Below are positions 12,554-25,875 of a stretch of DNA of 64,000 nucleotides, piece after piece. The notes beneath the pieces were generated by a model, which had not been told where the DNA came from, did no database searches, and saw only the letters and a list, made by a program, of their open reading frames with translations. Location of the stretch: assembly GCA_905250125.1 (NCBI GenBank), contig CAJNOL010000842.1, forward strand, positions 35,700-99,699, written 5' to 3'. Positions within the stretch are counted from its first letter, which is position 1. Every line of letters starts with the position of its first letter. The stretch is from Rotaria sordida. Its lineage: Eukaryota; Rotifera; Eurotatoria; Philodinida; Philodinidae. The translations under genes were made by a program, and so were the position numbers.

Positions 12554-15500
12554 TCATTTCTTTTTCCGTTTAGCAGGTGAACTATTTGATGCAACTACAA
12601 ATGCGTCAGGCTTACGTTTTTGATTACCATTAACCTATAATATAGAAAATTAATTAAATAATAAAAACTAGAAAATAATAAACCTTTGCAATCGGTGTTG
12701 ATTGAGAATTTTGTGATGAATTAAGTGTATTAGTATTTTTTGATGATGTACGACCTTTTTTCTTTTCGGCACGTTCACGTTCTTCTAATTCTTGATTTTC
12801 TCGTTCGACAAAAGTTATTAATGTATTTAAACGTCGTTGTAATTCCTAAATTTAAAAAAGAAATTAATTAATTTCATGAATAATAATAATATTTCAAAAA
12901 CACAATACGAACAATTGATGTGCGTGATTTAAGAAACCAATCAAAACGAAATTGTGGTGATTGTCTTATAGCATAACGAAGTTCTTCATAAACATTTTCT
13001 TTATCAAAACCAAGTTTATGTAACATACAAAGAAGAAAACGATCTTCTTCTTCAGTATAATTTTTGCCTTTATTTGTATTATATTGAATACGTAATTGAT
13101 GAAATGGTGCTTTATATCGAGCCATCTAAATTATTAAATATAACATTTAAATATTTTCATTTAAGTCTTAAAAAATATACTTTTAGTATTATATAACAAA
13201 ATATACTGATTTAAGAATTTTTACAAAGGGAAAATATCCTCAGCTGAATTCTCACTTTTGAGTTCATAAGTTATCTATACGTGAAACTCGCTGCGGGTTC
13301 ATGAAACATCAAACGGATAAGTGTTTATAGTCTATTGATTAAACGTTAAGACAGTTTAATTGCATTTCAGATCGATGTCAACAAAAATGAATATGTCATA
13401 TATATAGTTTTTTTTGAGATAATTTGTTTTGTAAGTAGACTAGATAGTTGGGTACTTTCAATAGCTTGCTAAGAGTTCAATATTTCGAATAGGACACATA
13501 TGTTGTTGTTGAAAACTTCCGGCAAAAATTCGAATGACAATTAAATAAAAATTGTCTAATTCAATTGTCTTGAAAATATCGTCCTATTGACCCGAAATCG
13601 AATAAAAAGGCCGTATCTTTTCAACCGTATTTCCGTTTCAAGATTAGTTAGTTTCATCAAATGCTTATCGTTCAAAATGAAGAATAATAGAAAATAGTAC
13701 CAAAACCAGGGTCAAGTCGAACTCGATTTCAAATATTTCTATTCCAGATTTTATATCTGATCAACAAGTAGATTTACTAATTTTTCTTTGGAAAGAATAA
13801 TCATTTTACATATTAAAATAAAAATTCTTGAAACATACTTTAGCATCAAGTGCTTTTTTAATACTAATTCGTCGATGAATTTTTGTTTCACCACGTTCAA
13901 TTTGTGCCATAATACGTTCAACATCAGTTAATTCATGACAACGATCCCAAAAAACTCTTGCATATGACATAACTTCATCAGGTGTTTTACCTTCAACATC
14001 ACGACAAATAGCATCTAAATCATCTCGACCATATTTTTCATTTGCTTTAATAAATTGATTAAAATCACGTTTTGTCCAATTACAAAAACCTTGTTGAAGT
14101 AATTGATCTTTTTCATATTGTTCATCTTCATTTAATGATTCAGCATCATCAATTTTTTTTTGTTCTTCTTGTTGTTGTCGTTTACCTTCTTGTTCATCTA
14201 AATCAGGATCACGTACAGCTTTATAACCAATTGATTTTCTATATGCATATATTTCACGATCAAGTAATTCAAATAAACGTGGAGGAAAAAATTGAAAATC
14301 TTGTACATTTGGTTGACGTGGAGGACGTGGTGCTTTTGGTGCACGTGGTTCACTCATACGTAATGCTTCACGAAAATATGCATCAACTGCATAATTTGCT
14401 TTACGTTCTCGTTTTGGCGGCTAAAATAAAACAAAAAAGAAATATTTAAAAAACAAAAAATTAATTTTTTTTTTTTATAATATTTACTTCAATCCATTTA
14501 ATACCAAGTGTTGATGATTGTTTTTCTCGATAATCTTCACCTTCAAATTTATATATTGAACCACCACCAGCATCTGTTCCATCACCGGTACCACTTGTAT
14601 TTGGACCAGTTAAATTTTCATTATCAATTGTAAATTTTCTTAATTGACTTTCACCTAAATTTTCATATTTTTCTCTTAATTCTTTTGTTTTTTGTTCGCC
14701 TTGTGCCAAAACAAGTTCAATATCAACATCTAATTCATTTTCACCTTGTTTTGATGAAAATACATGTGTAGCACCATGTCGAATCATAGATAACATTTCA
14801 TCTTTATCTAATTTTGTTGCTGCTTCTTGTAAACGACCTTGTTGTATAACGACATGATCAAGACGTAATTTCATTTCAGCACGTTCAACAATACGTTCTT
14901 CAACAGTATGTTCAGTTATTAAACGAAAAACACGAACCTAACAAAAAATAAATTTTGTGAAAGGTTTTTATCATTAGATAACAGAACATAAATGTATGGA
15001 AAAATTTGACTGGTCAGTAATTGATCGATAGAAAAAATTGTTCCCTTTCGATCTATGCAAGGTCAAGCTCGATCGTTTGCTTCATTTAGAAGCTATATGC
15101 ATTTTTCTGAGATCGGCCAGGTGATGTTCTATCACCCTTAAATAGGTTACCATACGGAGTAATTAACAATGTTGACGAGGGAACATTCCCAACTGTCATA
15201 TCGCTTTTGAGTCGATGCATATCCCAATGATCTATGAATGTTCTGCAAAAAAAATTGTGCTACTAGCTTAATATTGCATTTTTACTGTATGTATAATTAA
15301 AAAGCGGTGGTCCCCTTCGGGAAAACTGAGTTTCGAATTTCAACTTGAAACTTTATACAGAGACAGATCTCAATGAGAATAGTTTGTTGTGAAAGTTTCA
15401 GATCTTTTGATGGCTCCTAATCTGAAATAAGAATATCGGAATCTGTCGGTGTGAATAAGCTATTTTACTATAGCTGTATCTTAGGATAGGAATAACGAAA

Positions 15501-18500
15501 ACTTTCATAATAAACTATTCTTGTTAAGACCTATCTCAATGCAAAGTTTCAAGTCGAAACTTATTTTTTTCTTAAACATATCGTAAAAATACACAATATC
15601 TCGGCAGTAATAAGCTAGCGACACTAACTTTTTTCAGAGTATTTATAGATCATTAGGGTCTACAGAATGCGCATACGCTCGATTCAAAAGCGATGTGACA
15701 GTTGAGAATATTCGCTCATCAGCGTTGTCAATTACCCCCTATTGTGACTGGACATCACCTAACCCATCTCAGGAAAATGTATACAGCTTCTAAATGGAGC
15801 AAACTATCGAGCACGACCTTGCATAGATCGAAAGAGAAAAATTATTTCTATTGAATTCGAGTTATTCGACTCGTCTTCTATTTTCAAACGGATAGTAGAT
15901 TTAAACAATAACTAAAATGATATTTTACCGTTTTAGTTTGACCGATACGATGAGCACGATCTGTAGCTTGTAAATCAACTTGTGGATTCCAATCACTATC
16001 ATATAAAATAACAATATCAGCTGTTGCTAAATTAATACCTAAACCACCAGCACGTGTTGATAACATAAATACAAATTTTGTACTATTTGGACTATTATAT
16101 GCATCAATAGATGATTGTCGATCTTCATGTGATGTTTGTCCATCCAAACGACAATATTCAAAATTTCTCCATATACAATAATCTTCTAATATATCTAACA
16201 TACGTGTCATTTGACTAAATATAAGTACACGTGAACCTTGTTCTTTAAGTTTAATTAAAAGTTTATCTAATATAATCATTTTTCCACAATTATCAACTAA
16301 ATGTTTATCAGTTGTATATGGTGGACCAGGTTCTGCACCATCGAAAATATCTAAAATTAAAATAAATTATAATTTAATTCAAAATCTATATATATATATT
16401 GACTTTTATCTTACATGGATGATTAGCACATTTTCGAAGTTGCATAAGAATATTTAATAAACGAATTTTATCAAGTTTACCACTTGCACTATTTAATATA
16501 TCAATATCTTTCATTAAAATTTTTGTATACCATTGTCTTTGTAATGGTGCTAAACCAACATAAAGTTTGGTTTCAATTTTTGGTGGAAGTTTTTTTTCAA
16601 CATCACTTTTTAAACGTCGTAATAAAAATGGTTTTAATATACCATGTAAACGTGTAACAAGATCTTTATCATCAGCTAAACATTTTTGTGTATCAAACCA
16701 TGCATTAAAATCATCAGCTGAATCAAATACATCAGGTAAAAGAAAATTTAATAATGCCCATAATTCATGTAAATTATTTTGTAATGGTGTACCAGTTATT
16801 AATAAACGATTACGTGATTTAAGTAAACGTACCATTTTACTTAATTTTGATTGTTCATTTTTAATACGATGTGCTTCATCAATAATAACATAACACCAAT
16901 TATATTTTTTTAAAATAGATGATTCACGTAAAACAATTTCATATGATGTTACAATAACATCCCAACCACCAGGTTCAATTTCATCATGTATTATACGATT
17001 ACGTTCGTCTTGTGAACCAATTAAACAAACACTATTTAATGATGGTACCCAACGTTTTAATTCATTCATCCAATTACGTAATGTAGATTTTGGTGATATA
17101 ACTAAATGTGGTACAGATTTTCGACATAATTTCATATAACCAACTAATGATATGGTTTGTAAAGTTTTGCCAAGACCCTAAAAAAAAGAAGTAATAGAAT
17201 TTATACATTCACAGAATGAACAAGCAAAAATATATATTTTTTTTTTGTAATAGATTCGAATCAAAGAAAAAATTCAAGTCAGTTCGATACAGTCCAGGAC
17301 AAAAGTTTAAGTGAAATTAGTTTGTCATTATTTTTTTGCATATAATGAGGTATGGGTCTGATTCAAATAGTGATGTGGATGGTATGAGAGACCAGCTACA
17401 TGATGTATTATAGAATGAAACTCCGTCTACCTATATGGATATTTTATAATAAAAAAAATTTTTTTTCTATGAAAAAACAGTATTAGGTATCTTTCAGTAT
17501 TTCGCATTTCCTAACCAAGAGATTTATGCAAAATAAAAGATTTTTTCCTGGAGTCGATCTTTATCTCTCAAACTTGGTTTTAGTGAGAATAGTTAGCATT
17601 TTTCTCATATCAAAATAACTAAGAAAGAACAGCTAGTTGTGTTTTGTGAAACTTTATTTCAATAAGGTGGACGTGAAAAATCAGTGATATTCGAACTCTA
17701 AATATAACATTTTGTTCAGTTTTGAATGGTCTTTCCAATGGGGTATAAAACATTGTGATAAGAGGGAGTTTGTAGGAGGTAATTTCACTTTTTCCGTTTT
17801 GCTGACTATCCTCCCTAAAACCAAGTTTGAAAAGTGAAGATCGACTCCAGAAAAAAATCTTTTTTATAAACTGATAGAGCGTGAAATACTCTATCGATTG
17901 ATATAATTTTATTTTATTTTAGCATAAATCTCTTAGTTAGAGAATGCGAAATATTGAAACGTACCTAATGCTGTTTTTTCATAGAAAAAAAAAAATTTTT
18001 TTATTATAAAATATCCATATAGGTAGACGGAGTCTCATTCTATAATACATCATGTAGCTGGCCTCTCATACCATCTACATCACTATTTGAATCAGATCCA
18101 TACCTCATTATGTGAAAAAATTATACTGAAAAACTAATTTCATTTAATCAAAGTTGACATTTTGTTTATTGTCTCTTTTTCTTTAATTTATTCTTTGCAA
18201 CCGAAAGGAAAGATTTTTTTTTTTATTACAAAACTTTTGACTAATTTACTTAGACCTATTATATTCCTTATCGTTTTAATTCAAATATGCTATTTGTACT
18301 TAATTAACTAATATAAAAAATCTTAGTTTGAAGTTGTAGGAAAGAAAAAATGATGTAATATATTTATTTCTTATACCATTTCATCAGCAAGAATTCCATT
18401 GATACCATTTTCATATAATGATATCATCCAATTAAGACCACGAACTTGATAATCACGCATTTCACCACCTTTGACATCTAAAGATTTTCGCGAAAAAAAA

Positions 18501-19205
18501 AAATTATTTTTTCAAAATGAATTTATTTTTTAAAAAACTTACACCATGGTGATTGATCAAATCGTGTTATTGAATTAAGTTTTTCAGCTTCTTTTGCATC
18601 ACTTAATAATTCAGCATCTTCTTCTTCTTCAGTCATACGATGACGATGACTAATGAGAAAATAAAAAATTTTAATTCTTTTTTGTGACAAAAAATACATA
18701 CTCTCCAGTAGTAGTATTAGGATTTGATGAAATTGGTTTTTTAACTTGTGTTTTCATTTTTAAAGGTGACGTTGGACCACCACCTTTTGCATGTTTATTA
18801 AGTTGACCATCTTGAACAAAATGTGAAAAAATTTCTGTTTGTTCAAGTAAATAATTAAATCGTTTAACTTGATCTTCATTCTAAATGATACAACAAAAAT
18901 ATGAATTTAAAAATTTTTTTTCGGTTAATCTTTACCAATCGACTTTGAAATGCAGGATCAAGAACTATTTCAGGTTTTTTAATTGGTTTCTTTTTTTTTG
19001 TTGTATATTCTTGATCAGAATCTTCGTCATCTTCTTCTGGTAACTCATCAACACCACCAAGTTCTTCTTCAAGTTCATCAGCATCTTTTTTTTCTTCAAG
19101 TTTTTCTTTTTGTCTTTTCATAACTGCTGCTCGTTTGGTAGGTGTTATATTTTCCGACTCACTTTTATCATTGGTTGTATCCATTGTTTCCTCAGTGTCA
19201 CTCAT
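12554..19205 (-). CDS. SMARCA5: ISWI-type chromatin remodelling ATPase (SMARCA5/SNF2H-like), 11 exons
   Basis: ATP-driven nucleosome-sliding motor of the ISWI class. Coding exons from the start are 18936-19205, 18702-18880, 18543-18649, 18377-18477, 16415-17177, 15929-16350, 14488-14937, 13839-14420, 12913-13125, 12684-12845 and 12554-12634. They total 3330 bases, or 1109 aa, with all phases closing. The acidic N-terminus is followed by the SNF2 ATPase. Walker A (DEMGLGKT, 217-224) is split by the exon 4/5 junction; DEAH is at 319-322, with [11 protein letters not shown] downstream. The C-terminal helicase lobe has [33 protein letters not shown] and [11 protein letters not shown]. The HAND-SANT-SLIDE region lies at about 770-1045 ([57 protein letters not shown]). 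The basic tail ends KRKKK. Human SMARCA5 is about 1050 aa. Introns 4 and 6 each carry a long foldback element. The donors GTTCGT (after exon 9) and GTTTAT (after exon 10) are atypical, but required by the frame. Confidence 0.96.
15026..15853. repeat. Long foldback (near-palindromic) element in ISWI intron 6
   Basis: The left arm begins near 15026 (TAGAAAAAATTGTTCCCTTT) and is matched inverted at the right arm ending near 15853. Pairing continues to a centre near 15440, for example CTTTCGATCTATGCAAGGTC at about 15045 against its inverse near 15815. An inner block (GAGGGAACATTCCCAACTGTC at about 15178) is shared with the element at 20094-20706, so the two are one family. No transposase is present. 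It lies wholly in the intron between 15929 and 14937. Confidence 0.8.
17306..18146. repeat. Long foldback element in ISWI intron 4
   Basis: Left-arm sequence such as ATAATGAGGTATGGGTCTGA (from about 17342) recurs inverted near 18090-18115. The CTACCTATATGGATATTTTA block (about 17430) and the GGAGTCGATCTT block (about 17551) also have inverted partners, near 18015 and 17840. The arms meet around 17700. It makes up most of the 1.2 kb intron and has no coding capacity. Confidence 0.8.
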
Positions 19206-20093
19206 TTTCTTCTCAATCTAAAAAAATAAACAATGAAGAAAAATAAATGATTTTGATGATCATAATAAAGATAGATGATGTCTTAAAAACATTATAAAGA
19301 AGTTAACATTATTATAATCATGTACTGAATGATCGTCAGAATATATCGGACTATTCATGAAGAAAGGAATAACAAGTAATGTGCTTTCTTCATGACGAAG
19401 AAAGTATACATGAATCATGAGAACAAAGAAAGAATGGATGCAATTCAATAACGATAAAATACGGATTTGTTTTGATGAAATGTATGAAACGATAGATGTC
19501 GCATAATGACGATCACTATTTTTTATTGATTATTCGAAAAAGTTCGGTTTCTTTCGTATTTTTCGATTTACAAAAAAATAGTAAACCTTAAAATTTAAAG
19601 AAGCTTCGAAAGATGAATTGAAAATTCATGATATTAAAAATCAATTTTGATACAGATTTACAATAGTAGTTAATCGAACAAGCTTGTCTATGAAAACATC
19701 TGAGCACTGTAACATCGACAATGAATTGATTGCAACATAGTAGCAGTGTACTTTGAACTTATCAACGATGTGCACAGAATCGGTAACATTAAAGCTGGTG
19801 TTCCCCCTCATAAAAATCCAGTGGAACACCAGCTAAAGGAATACCTCATTGTTATAATAATAATAATAATAATAATAATAAAATTTTGATAAATGATATT
19901 TATCCGTGTTTTTCAATTAAATAAGATATATTCTCTTTTCATTTCTAATTATTAAGTTATTATTAAAAATATTTGTTTTATCTTATATTTAATTATTGTA
20001 AGTAATATAGTTATTTCTTAACATCGAATTCATGATCACATTCTCTGAAGAAATATATCTTTAACATTGTTTACAATAAAACCGATCGATATC
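19206..20093. other. ISWI upstream region, no gene
   Basis: It contains the 5' UTR or promoter of the ISWI gene. A short hairpin has perfect 12-bp arms AGCTGGTGTTCC (19793-19804) and its inverse at 19823-19834. A (TAA)n microsatellite lies at about 19855-19882. Short frames on the minus strand have no recognisable product. Confidence 0.5.
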
Positions 20094-20706
20094 TAACGAG
20101 GGAACATATTCAACTGTCGGACACCGTTCGAGCCCATATTTTGGTTACTAGTAGGACTCAGTGAGACTAAGGAAACCTTAAAAGGGTTCGTGCCCATGGC
20201 GTGTTCCTGGCGAGATATCAAGTTTTTAGTGAATTTTCTCTGTAGCACCTCACTTTTGCAGCAAAGCTATATTTTCGAATTCTGACTTGAAACTTTGCCT
20301 ACATAAAGGCCTCAGCTAGACTAGCTTGCATAAAAAATTTCAGAAGTTTTGAACAAAGTCTCTTCGAGATGCCAAGTTTTCAAAAAATGTATGCTGTATA
20401 TACTATCTATGAAAAAGGGTCTGTGTCTTGATAGTTCTGTATCTCGGAGAGACTTTGTTCAAAACTTCTGAAATTTTTTATAGCTGAGGTCTTTATGTGG
20501 GCAAAGTTTCAAGTCAAAATTCGAAAGTATAGCTTTGCTGCAAAAGTGAAGTGCTACAGAGAAAAGTCACTAAAAACTTGATATCTCGCCAGGAACACGC
20601 CATGGGCACGAATCCTTTTAGGGTTTTCTTAGTCTCACGGAGTCATACTAGTAGCCAAAATATGGGCTCGAACGGTGTCCGACAGTTGGATATGTTCTCT
20701 CGTAAG
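20094..20706. repeat. Foldback element, about 610 bp, near-complete palindrome
   Basis: The sequence TAACGAGGGAACATATTCAA at 20094 is mirrored by the right end, ...GACAGTTGGATATGTTCTCTCGTAAG-like. Both arms pair along nearly their full length to a centre near 20400, for example GCCATGGGCAC opposite GTGCCCATGGC. It shares the GAGGGAACAT..CAACTGTC and ACTTGAAACTTT blocks with the element in ISWI intron 6. No open frame. I could not fix a target duplication with confidence. Confidence 0.85.
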
Positions 20707-21924
20707 TTCTATCATATATAAAAGAGACAAAGATCATTAATAATCTTAGAAAAGGTTTTCAATTAAAAATTTCTATCAATCAAGACGTAAGACAAATCAT
20801 AAAATAAGTTAAAATTTAATTCCAAAGATATATCATTACTAAATACAAAATAATTTTTATTTAAAACTTCTAATGTTAGATACAAAAAATAAACTTTGAA
20901 GTTATAAATTAAAATTTAAGTTCAATAATAAGTTAGTTTCCTAGCTTTTTGCTTAAATATTCTAACATTGTAGATTAGAAAAAAAAATATGGAATTACAT
21001 TCTTCAATTTAAATCAAAAAATCTTTATTAATATTAGAATCATTTTTTGCTTAGATATTGTAAATAAAGCAAACTTTGGATATGTAAGCTAATATTCAAA
21101 TACATGCTTATTAATTTAAGGAAAATTCTTTTGTTTGAATATCATAAATTTCGAGAAAGGAAGAAAACATTAAATTGCAAAATCGAATCTGAATTTCAAA
21201 AATAGATGCTAACAACTCTTATTGATTTTTAACTGAAATATACTAACGTTGAAGATAAAAAATCAACTTTGAAGTTTCAAACTTCAATTCTACTGGAGAA
21301 ACTCACTCATATTTATAAAAATTTTGTCATAGTGAAAGAAAAAATGATTTTTTTTTCGCTAATGATATAAAAAAGAAGTGTCCTGCATGATATTATCATT
21401 CATTTTTATCATCATGAATCAAATATTTTATCTGTTCTCTCTCTCTCTTATTATGTTGAATAGACGAAGGTAAGAGCATTTTTTTTTTCGGGATAGAGAA
21501 AGAGAAAACGATGTCTGTTTGTAGTGTGATCGTTGAGCTGTGACATTAATCGAATCAACGTTCATTTTGACAATTATCGAATACTTTTTTTACCTCATTC
21601 AGATATCCGTCTTATAGAACGAAGGTAAGGTTATCCGTTTTTTTTTTCGATATATAAAAGGTGTCTCATAAGTTTTGAGATGATTTTAAAATTTATCATT
21701 CTTGTATTCAATAAAAGCAAACTCTTTGAAACTTTGGTAGATTATTGTAAATGTTTAGTATTACATAATTATAAAGTTTGAAGTCTACAGCTTTTACTAT
21801 GGATGAGAACTGGTAACAAGATTGTCATGCATTATTTTTTCAATTTTCTTTTTCGTTTCGGTTTATTATTTTAAAAATTCCAAATCAAGTAACTAATACA
21901 CCTGTATCTGATTACTAATTTTAA
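20707..21924. other. AT-rich intergenic DNA
   Basis: No gene is visible. A loosely repeated theme runs through 20800-21300 (TTGAAGTT..AAATTTAA.TTCAATA..TAAGTTA..), which looks like an old degenerate AT-rich repeat with a period near 100 bases. Confidence 0.45.
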
Positions 21925-22400
21925 TCATGCTGGTATTTTATCTATTATTCGTTGACATAATGAAATATTAAATTTATTCCATTTCTTTTGAATGTCATTT
22001 TTTAAATTGTTCAATATGACTGTATTCATGTCCTCGTAATTTCTCTTTTAATACATCCAAGACGTTTTCTTTTAGCCAAATATTGGCTAGTTTTGCAATA
22101 TAATCTATTGATTCAATTCGATTGATAAAAACATGTTTAGAATTATCTAAAGGCCCCCTGCATTCTTTTTTTGTTTTAGGATCTTGATCGTTTTGAAAAA
22201 AAATAATGTTTTGTAAATCTCACCTAATTCTTTAGCTACTTTTATCCGTTACAATAATTCGAATAAATTTTGTATATCTATCATCAGTAAAATATTTTTT
22301 TTTATCTTTGCTACGAAATATCACTCCACAATAGAACACTTTTCTGAAATTTTTCTTTTGATTTGATTTTTAAGTCCTATGGAATATCAAATATTGGTTA
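21925..22400 (-). pseudogene. Relic of a Tc1/mariner-type transposase
   Basis: The minus strand keeps the C-terminal half of a Tc1-like DDE transposase in shifting frames. QNDQDPKTK resembles the family's QDNDPKHTSK. It is followed by LANIWLKENVLDV and then LKEKLRGHEYSHIEQF. A frame change leads into KNDIQKKWNKFNISLCQRIIDKIPA. Between ENVLDV and LKEKL the usual WPxxSPDLNPIENLW block is missing, so an internal deletion has removed the conserved Asn-Pro-Ile-Glu part. Further upstream only scattered identities remain before the sequence runs into the assembly gap. It cannot encode an active enzyme. Confidence 0.65.
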
Positions 22401-22407
22401 AGTATAG

Positions 22408-22507
22408 NNNNNNNNNNNNNNNNNNNNNNNNNNNNNNNNNNNNNNNNNNNNNNNNNNNNNNNNNNNNNNNNNNNNNNNNNNNNNNNNNNNNNNNNNNNNN
22501 NNNNNNN
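22408..22507. other. Assembly gap (100 N)
   Basis: Exactly 100 undetermined bases, the usual placeholder for a scaffold join of unknown size. Confidence 0.99.
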
Positions 22508-22984
22508 ATTAGGAATTGATTCATAGTTTTTAATTAGTTGTTCGACTGATTTTTTTACTTATAATTGTATCAAAAGTTTTATAGCTGGAAATTTCATTCT
22601 GCATTTCTCCATTGTTTCCTTTTCAGATTTAATTCATGAAGTTTTTCAGTCAGTCATATTAAAAAAACATCGTGTCATCATGTTATGTATTACGGCAACT
22701 GTTAAATACAATACAAAAGCATCCTCCAGAAATAGCCATAGCGCTGGATAATCCAGTGTGTGACTACATGAATTTAATGAAAATACATGAAACATAAACT
22801 GAATTGTATATATTACTTAAACGTTGTTCCAGGACAAATTATTTATCAGTTTACTAAACAAAGTTTTGAAATGATATGTGGTTTACTTGGTATTATCTGT
22901 GCTGGTCATGTACACTGTACATTAAATACAACAGATCTACTTGAACGTATTGCTTCGGTTCTCGGTCAAATACATATATGTAAT

Positions 22985-23340
22985 ACTTGAAACCTGAATT
23001 CAAGTATTCAATTATTCAAATTTTAACTTCTCAAGTGTTCTGCGGATATTCAGTAGAGAAGCACGTTTTCCCACCTAACACACTTTTTATTTCAGCGTCG
23101 CAACGTGAGGGCGCGAAGCACTCTCCGAAGAGTCGCGATCCACACACGTTTCTATGTACATCGTTATTCCTACTCAGTACTACACAATAGCTCAAGCTTC
23201 TCACATACTTCCTGTAGTATCCTGGAGGGTGCTGGTTGCATCACAGACAATACCTGTCGATATTCGATGATTCTGGTGGTAGTTCAGTCGTCTACTAATT
23301 GAACAAGTAAATAGTTGAATACATGCATAGTTGAATTCAA
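22985..23340. mobile_element. Short copy of an element with inverted tandem-repeat ends
   Basis: The left end is CTTGAATTCAAGTATTCAAT plus ATTCAA units and the right end is AGTTGAATACATGCATAGTT-type units in opposite orientation. The interior (ACTTCTCAAGTGTTC, ATTTCAGCGTCGC, CAATAGCTCAAGC) matches the interior of the larger copy at 54812-55757. It has no coding capacity that I trust. It sits inside the adenylation pseudogene. Confidence 0.65.
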
Positions 23341-23780
23341 CTTTCGTTTCATACTATTCCGTACAACTGGACAACAAAAGACAGTTGTTCATACTCATAG
23401 ATGTTTTTGTGGCAAATACTGCCGCTATTCTTCACTGGTATCTTGGCTTGTATACGTTTCGCGATCAAGTTCTTCAGGTTGAAATCTATTCATAGATTTT
23501 ATACCTGACAGAAATATTAATGTCACTGGTCGTTTATGGTACTCTTGTATTTCCACCATTAGATGAACATTTGGATATGGGTTATTGTTAACGTACCTCA
23601 CACTTATACCAGCAAGTAATGACATTTGCAATAGGTCTCAAAACAATTCGAGCTCTCACAAATTATCTTAGAATGAGGTAAAGATTTGAAATATTCAAGA
23701 TTGTCTGCAATTTGTGCATAACAGATGATTGTGAATTTTTTATTTAGTTAAGGAATAGTTTATGTTTCTTACTTATTGTC

Positions 23781-24740
23781 ATATATACCCCTGGAAAGCT
23801 AAAGTTAGACACTATGTTTGACCTCTTTTTACACTCGAAAAGAACATTTCGAAAAAAGTAATTATATCATTTGATAGCGCTTGAAATTCTCTACCAGTCT
23901 GTGTATTTGTATTTTAGTTTGCGCTTGAATATTATGAAAATAAATTGAGTATAATGAAGGCACCTCCATGTCCACATTCCCACAGACTGGATTTTGTCAC
24001 TGGCATAGAAAATAGTTTTTTTAATTTTTTATCACTATAAAATTATCTTTTTAAAAAAGTAAATTATATATTCTGATAGAGCTTGAAATTCTCTATCATC
24101 CCATCTGTTTATGTATTGCTTTGCATTTGTCTGTTAAAAAATTATTTGAATACAATGAAGAAATTTCAATTGACAATTTCGAAGACACGCTGATTTTTTT
24201 TGCTACTTATATTGAAGGCAAAATACTTTTATATAGGCTAATAGAGAATTTTAAGAGCTATCAGAATATATAATTACTTTTGTGAAAACTTATTCTATAT
24301 GAAAAATAATTTGGTAAAAATACTAAAAAAATAGCAAATAATGCGAATTTTTTAATACTTGTCGATTGAAGATGTCTTTATTGTATTCGAATTATTTTTC
24401 AACAGATATATGTAAAGCAACATATAAATATATGGGATGATAGAGAATTTCAAGCTCTATCAGAATATATAATTACTTTAAAAAAAAAATGTGTTTCTAT
24501 AGTAATGAAAAATATTAAAAATTAGAAAGTCCGTCTTTGGGAATGAGGACATGGTGGTGCCTTCATTATACTCAATTTATTTTCATAATGTCCAAGCGCA
24601 AACTAAAGTACAAATACACAGACTGGTAGAGAATTTCAAGCGCTATCGAATGGTATAATTACTTTTTTCGAAATGTTCTTTTCGAGTGTAAAAAGAGGTT
24701 AAACATAGTGTCTAACTTTTGCTTTCCAGAGGTATATATA
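23781..24740. repeat. Foldback element, about 960 bp, inside the adenylation pseudogene
   Basis: The left arm runs ATATACCCCTGGAAAGCTAA, then GTTAGACACTATGTTTGACC. It is mirrored at 24620-24740 with few mismatches (GGTTAAACATAGTGTCTAAC, then GCTTTCCAGAGGTATATATA). Arms pair through blocks such as CGAAAAGAACATTTCG and TTGAGTATAATGAAGGCACC. The middle repeats the phrase GATAGAGCTTGAAATTCTCTATC several times in both orientations, so smaller palindromes are nested within the large one. Confidence 0.85.
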
Positions 24741-25289
24741 TAGGAGAAACGATAAATACGCAACAATGGACAGAATTCATGAAATTTTTGAGTTCGTCCA
24801 ATGCTCGAATCTCTGTCCAATATGGTATGTCTGATTGCAATAATGTTCTTGAATGTTACTTGATAAATATTACCGATACAACTATTCCACTTGGTTATCT
24901 ATTACAAGACGTTCAATATTTTCTCATTGATGAACAGGATCAATTGGCTAGTAATGCAGACTATTGAAGTGACATTGGTTAAATTTAAATAGAAGGTTAG
25001 TCATTTTCATTTAAATCATTATCTACGACTGATTCTTTTATTTTTCATAGAGTCTATTTTATTTAACTTCTATTTGAATGATCCAGAGTACACCATCAAG
25101 ATTGTACTGGTTAAACTTGACAATCAAGTTAACGTAAAAACATGCGAACTACCTCAGTGTAACGCACGAGGTGAACTCGTTCATGCTGAACGTGTTGATT
25201 TTCAAATTAAAATATATGGTCAACAAGTGAAAACAGTCGAAATTGAAAATACAATTATGAACTCGTCGTCTACCATGATCTTCAATTTT

Positions 25290-25875
25290 TTCAAGTGAAA
25301 TAAAATAAAATCAAAATGAACTTAATTTATATTTAATTATAAATTTAATGATTTTAACAATATTTAATAGAGCTTTCGGGTTTCTACCGACTTATCATCA
25401 GTTTTTTTAAGCATGATGTTGTATTTATGCCTATTGAATTTTAAATTTTTTAATAAAATAATAATAATAATAATAATAAGACAAAAATAATGAAATAGGA
25501 CTTGTACGTATAATTCAAGTGAAATAAAATAAAAATGGAAATGAAATAAATTTTCTATTAATTATAAATTTAATAATTTTAACGATATTTAATAGAGCTT
25601 TCGGATTTCTACCGACCCATTATCAGTACTTTTACGTATGATGTTGTATTTGTGCCTATTGAACTTCAAATTTTTAATAAAATAATAATAATAAGACAAA
25701 AATAATGAAATACGACTTGTACATATGATACTGATGATGGGCCGGTAGAAACCTGAAAGTTCTATTAATTATTGTTAAAATCATTAAATTTATAATTAAT
25801 AGGAAATTTTACTTCATTTTCATTTTGACTTTATTTTATTTGACTTGAATCATACGTACAAGTCCTATTTCATTA
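25290..25875. repeat. MITE-like cluster: two direct copies and one inverted copy
   Basis: A unit starting TTCAAGTGAAATAAAATAAA and containing AATAGAGCTTTCGG..TTTCTACCGAC appears at about 25290 and again at about 25517. A third part-copy is inverted at about 25735-25858 (GGTAGAAACCTGAAAGTTCT ... TTATTTTATTTGACTTGAA). (AAT)n runs occur in the direct copies. The outermost ends are inverted repeats of each other, as in a MITE carrying an internal duplication. It splits the adenylation pseudogene. Confidence 0.65.

Noticed and set aside
14072..14449. 125-codon plus-strand frame
   Set aside because: It lies antisense to the HAND-SANT exon of the ISWI gene and is a shadow of its codon use.
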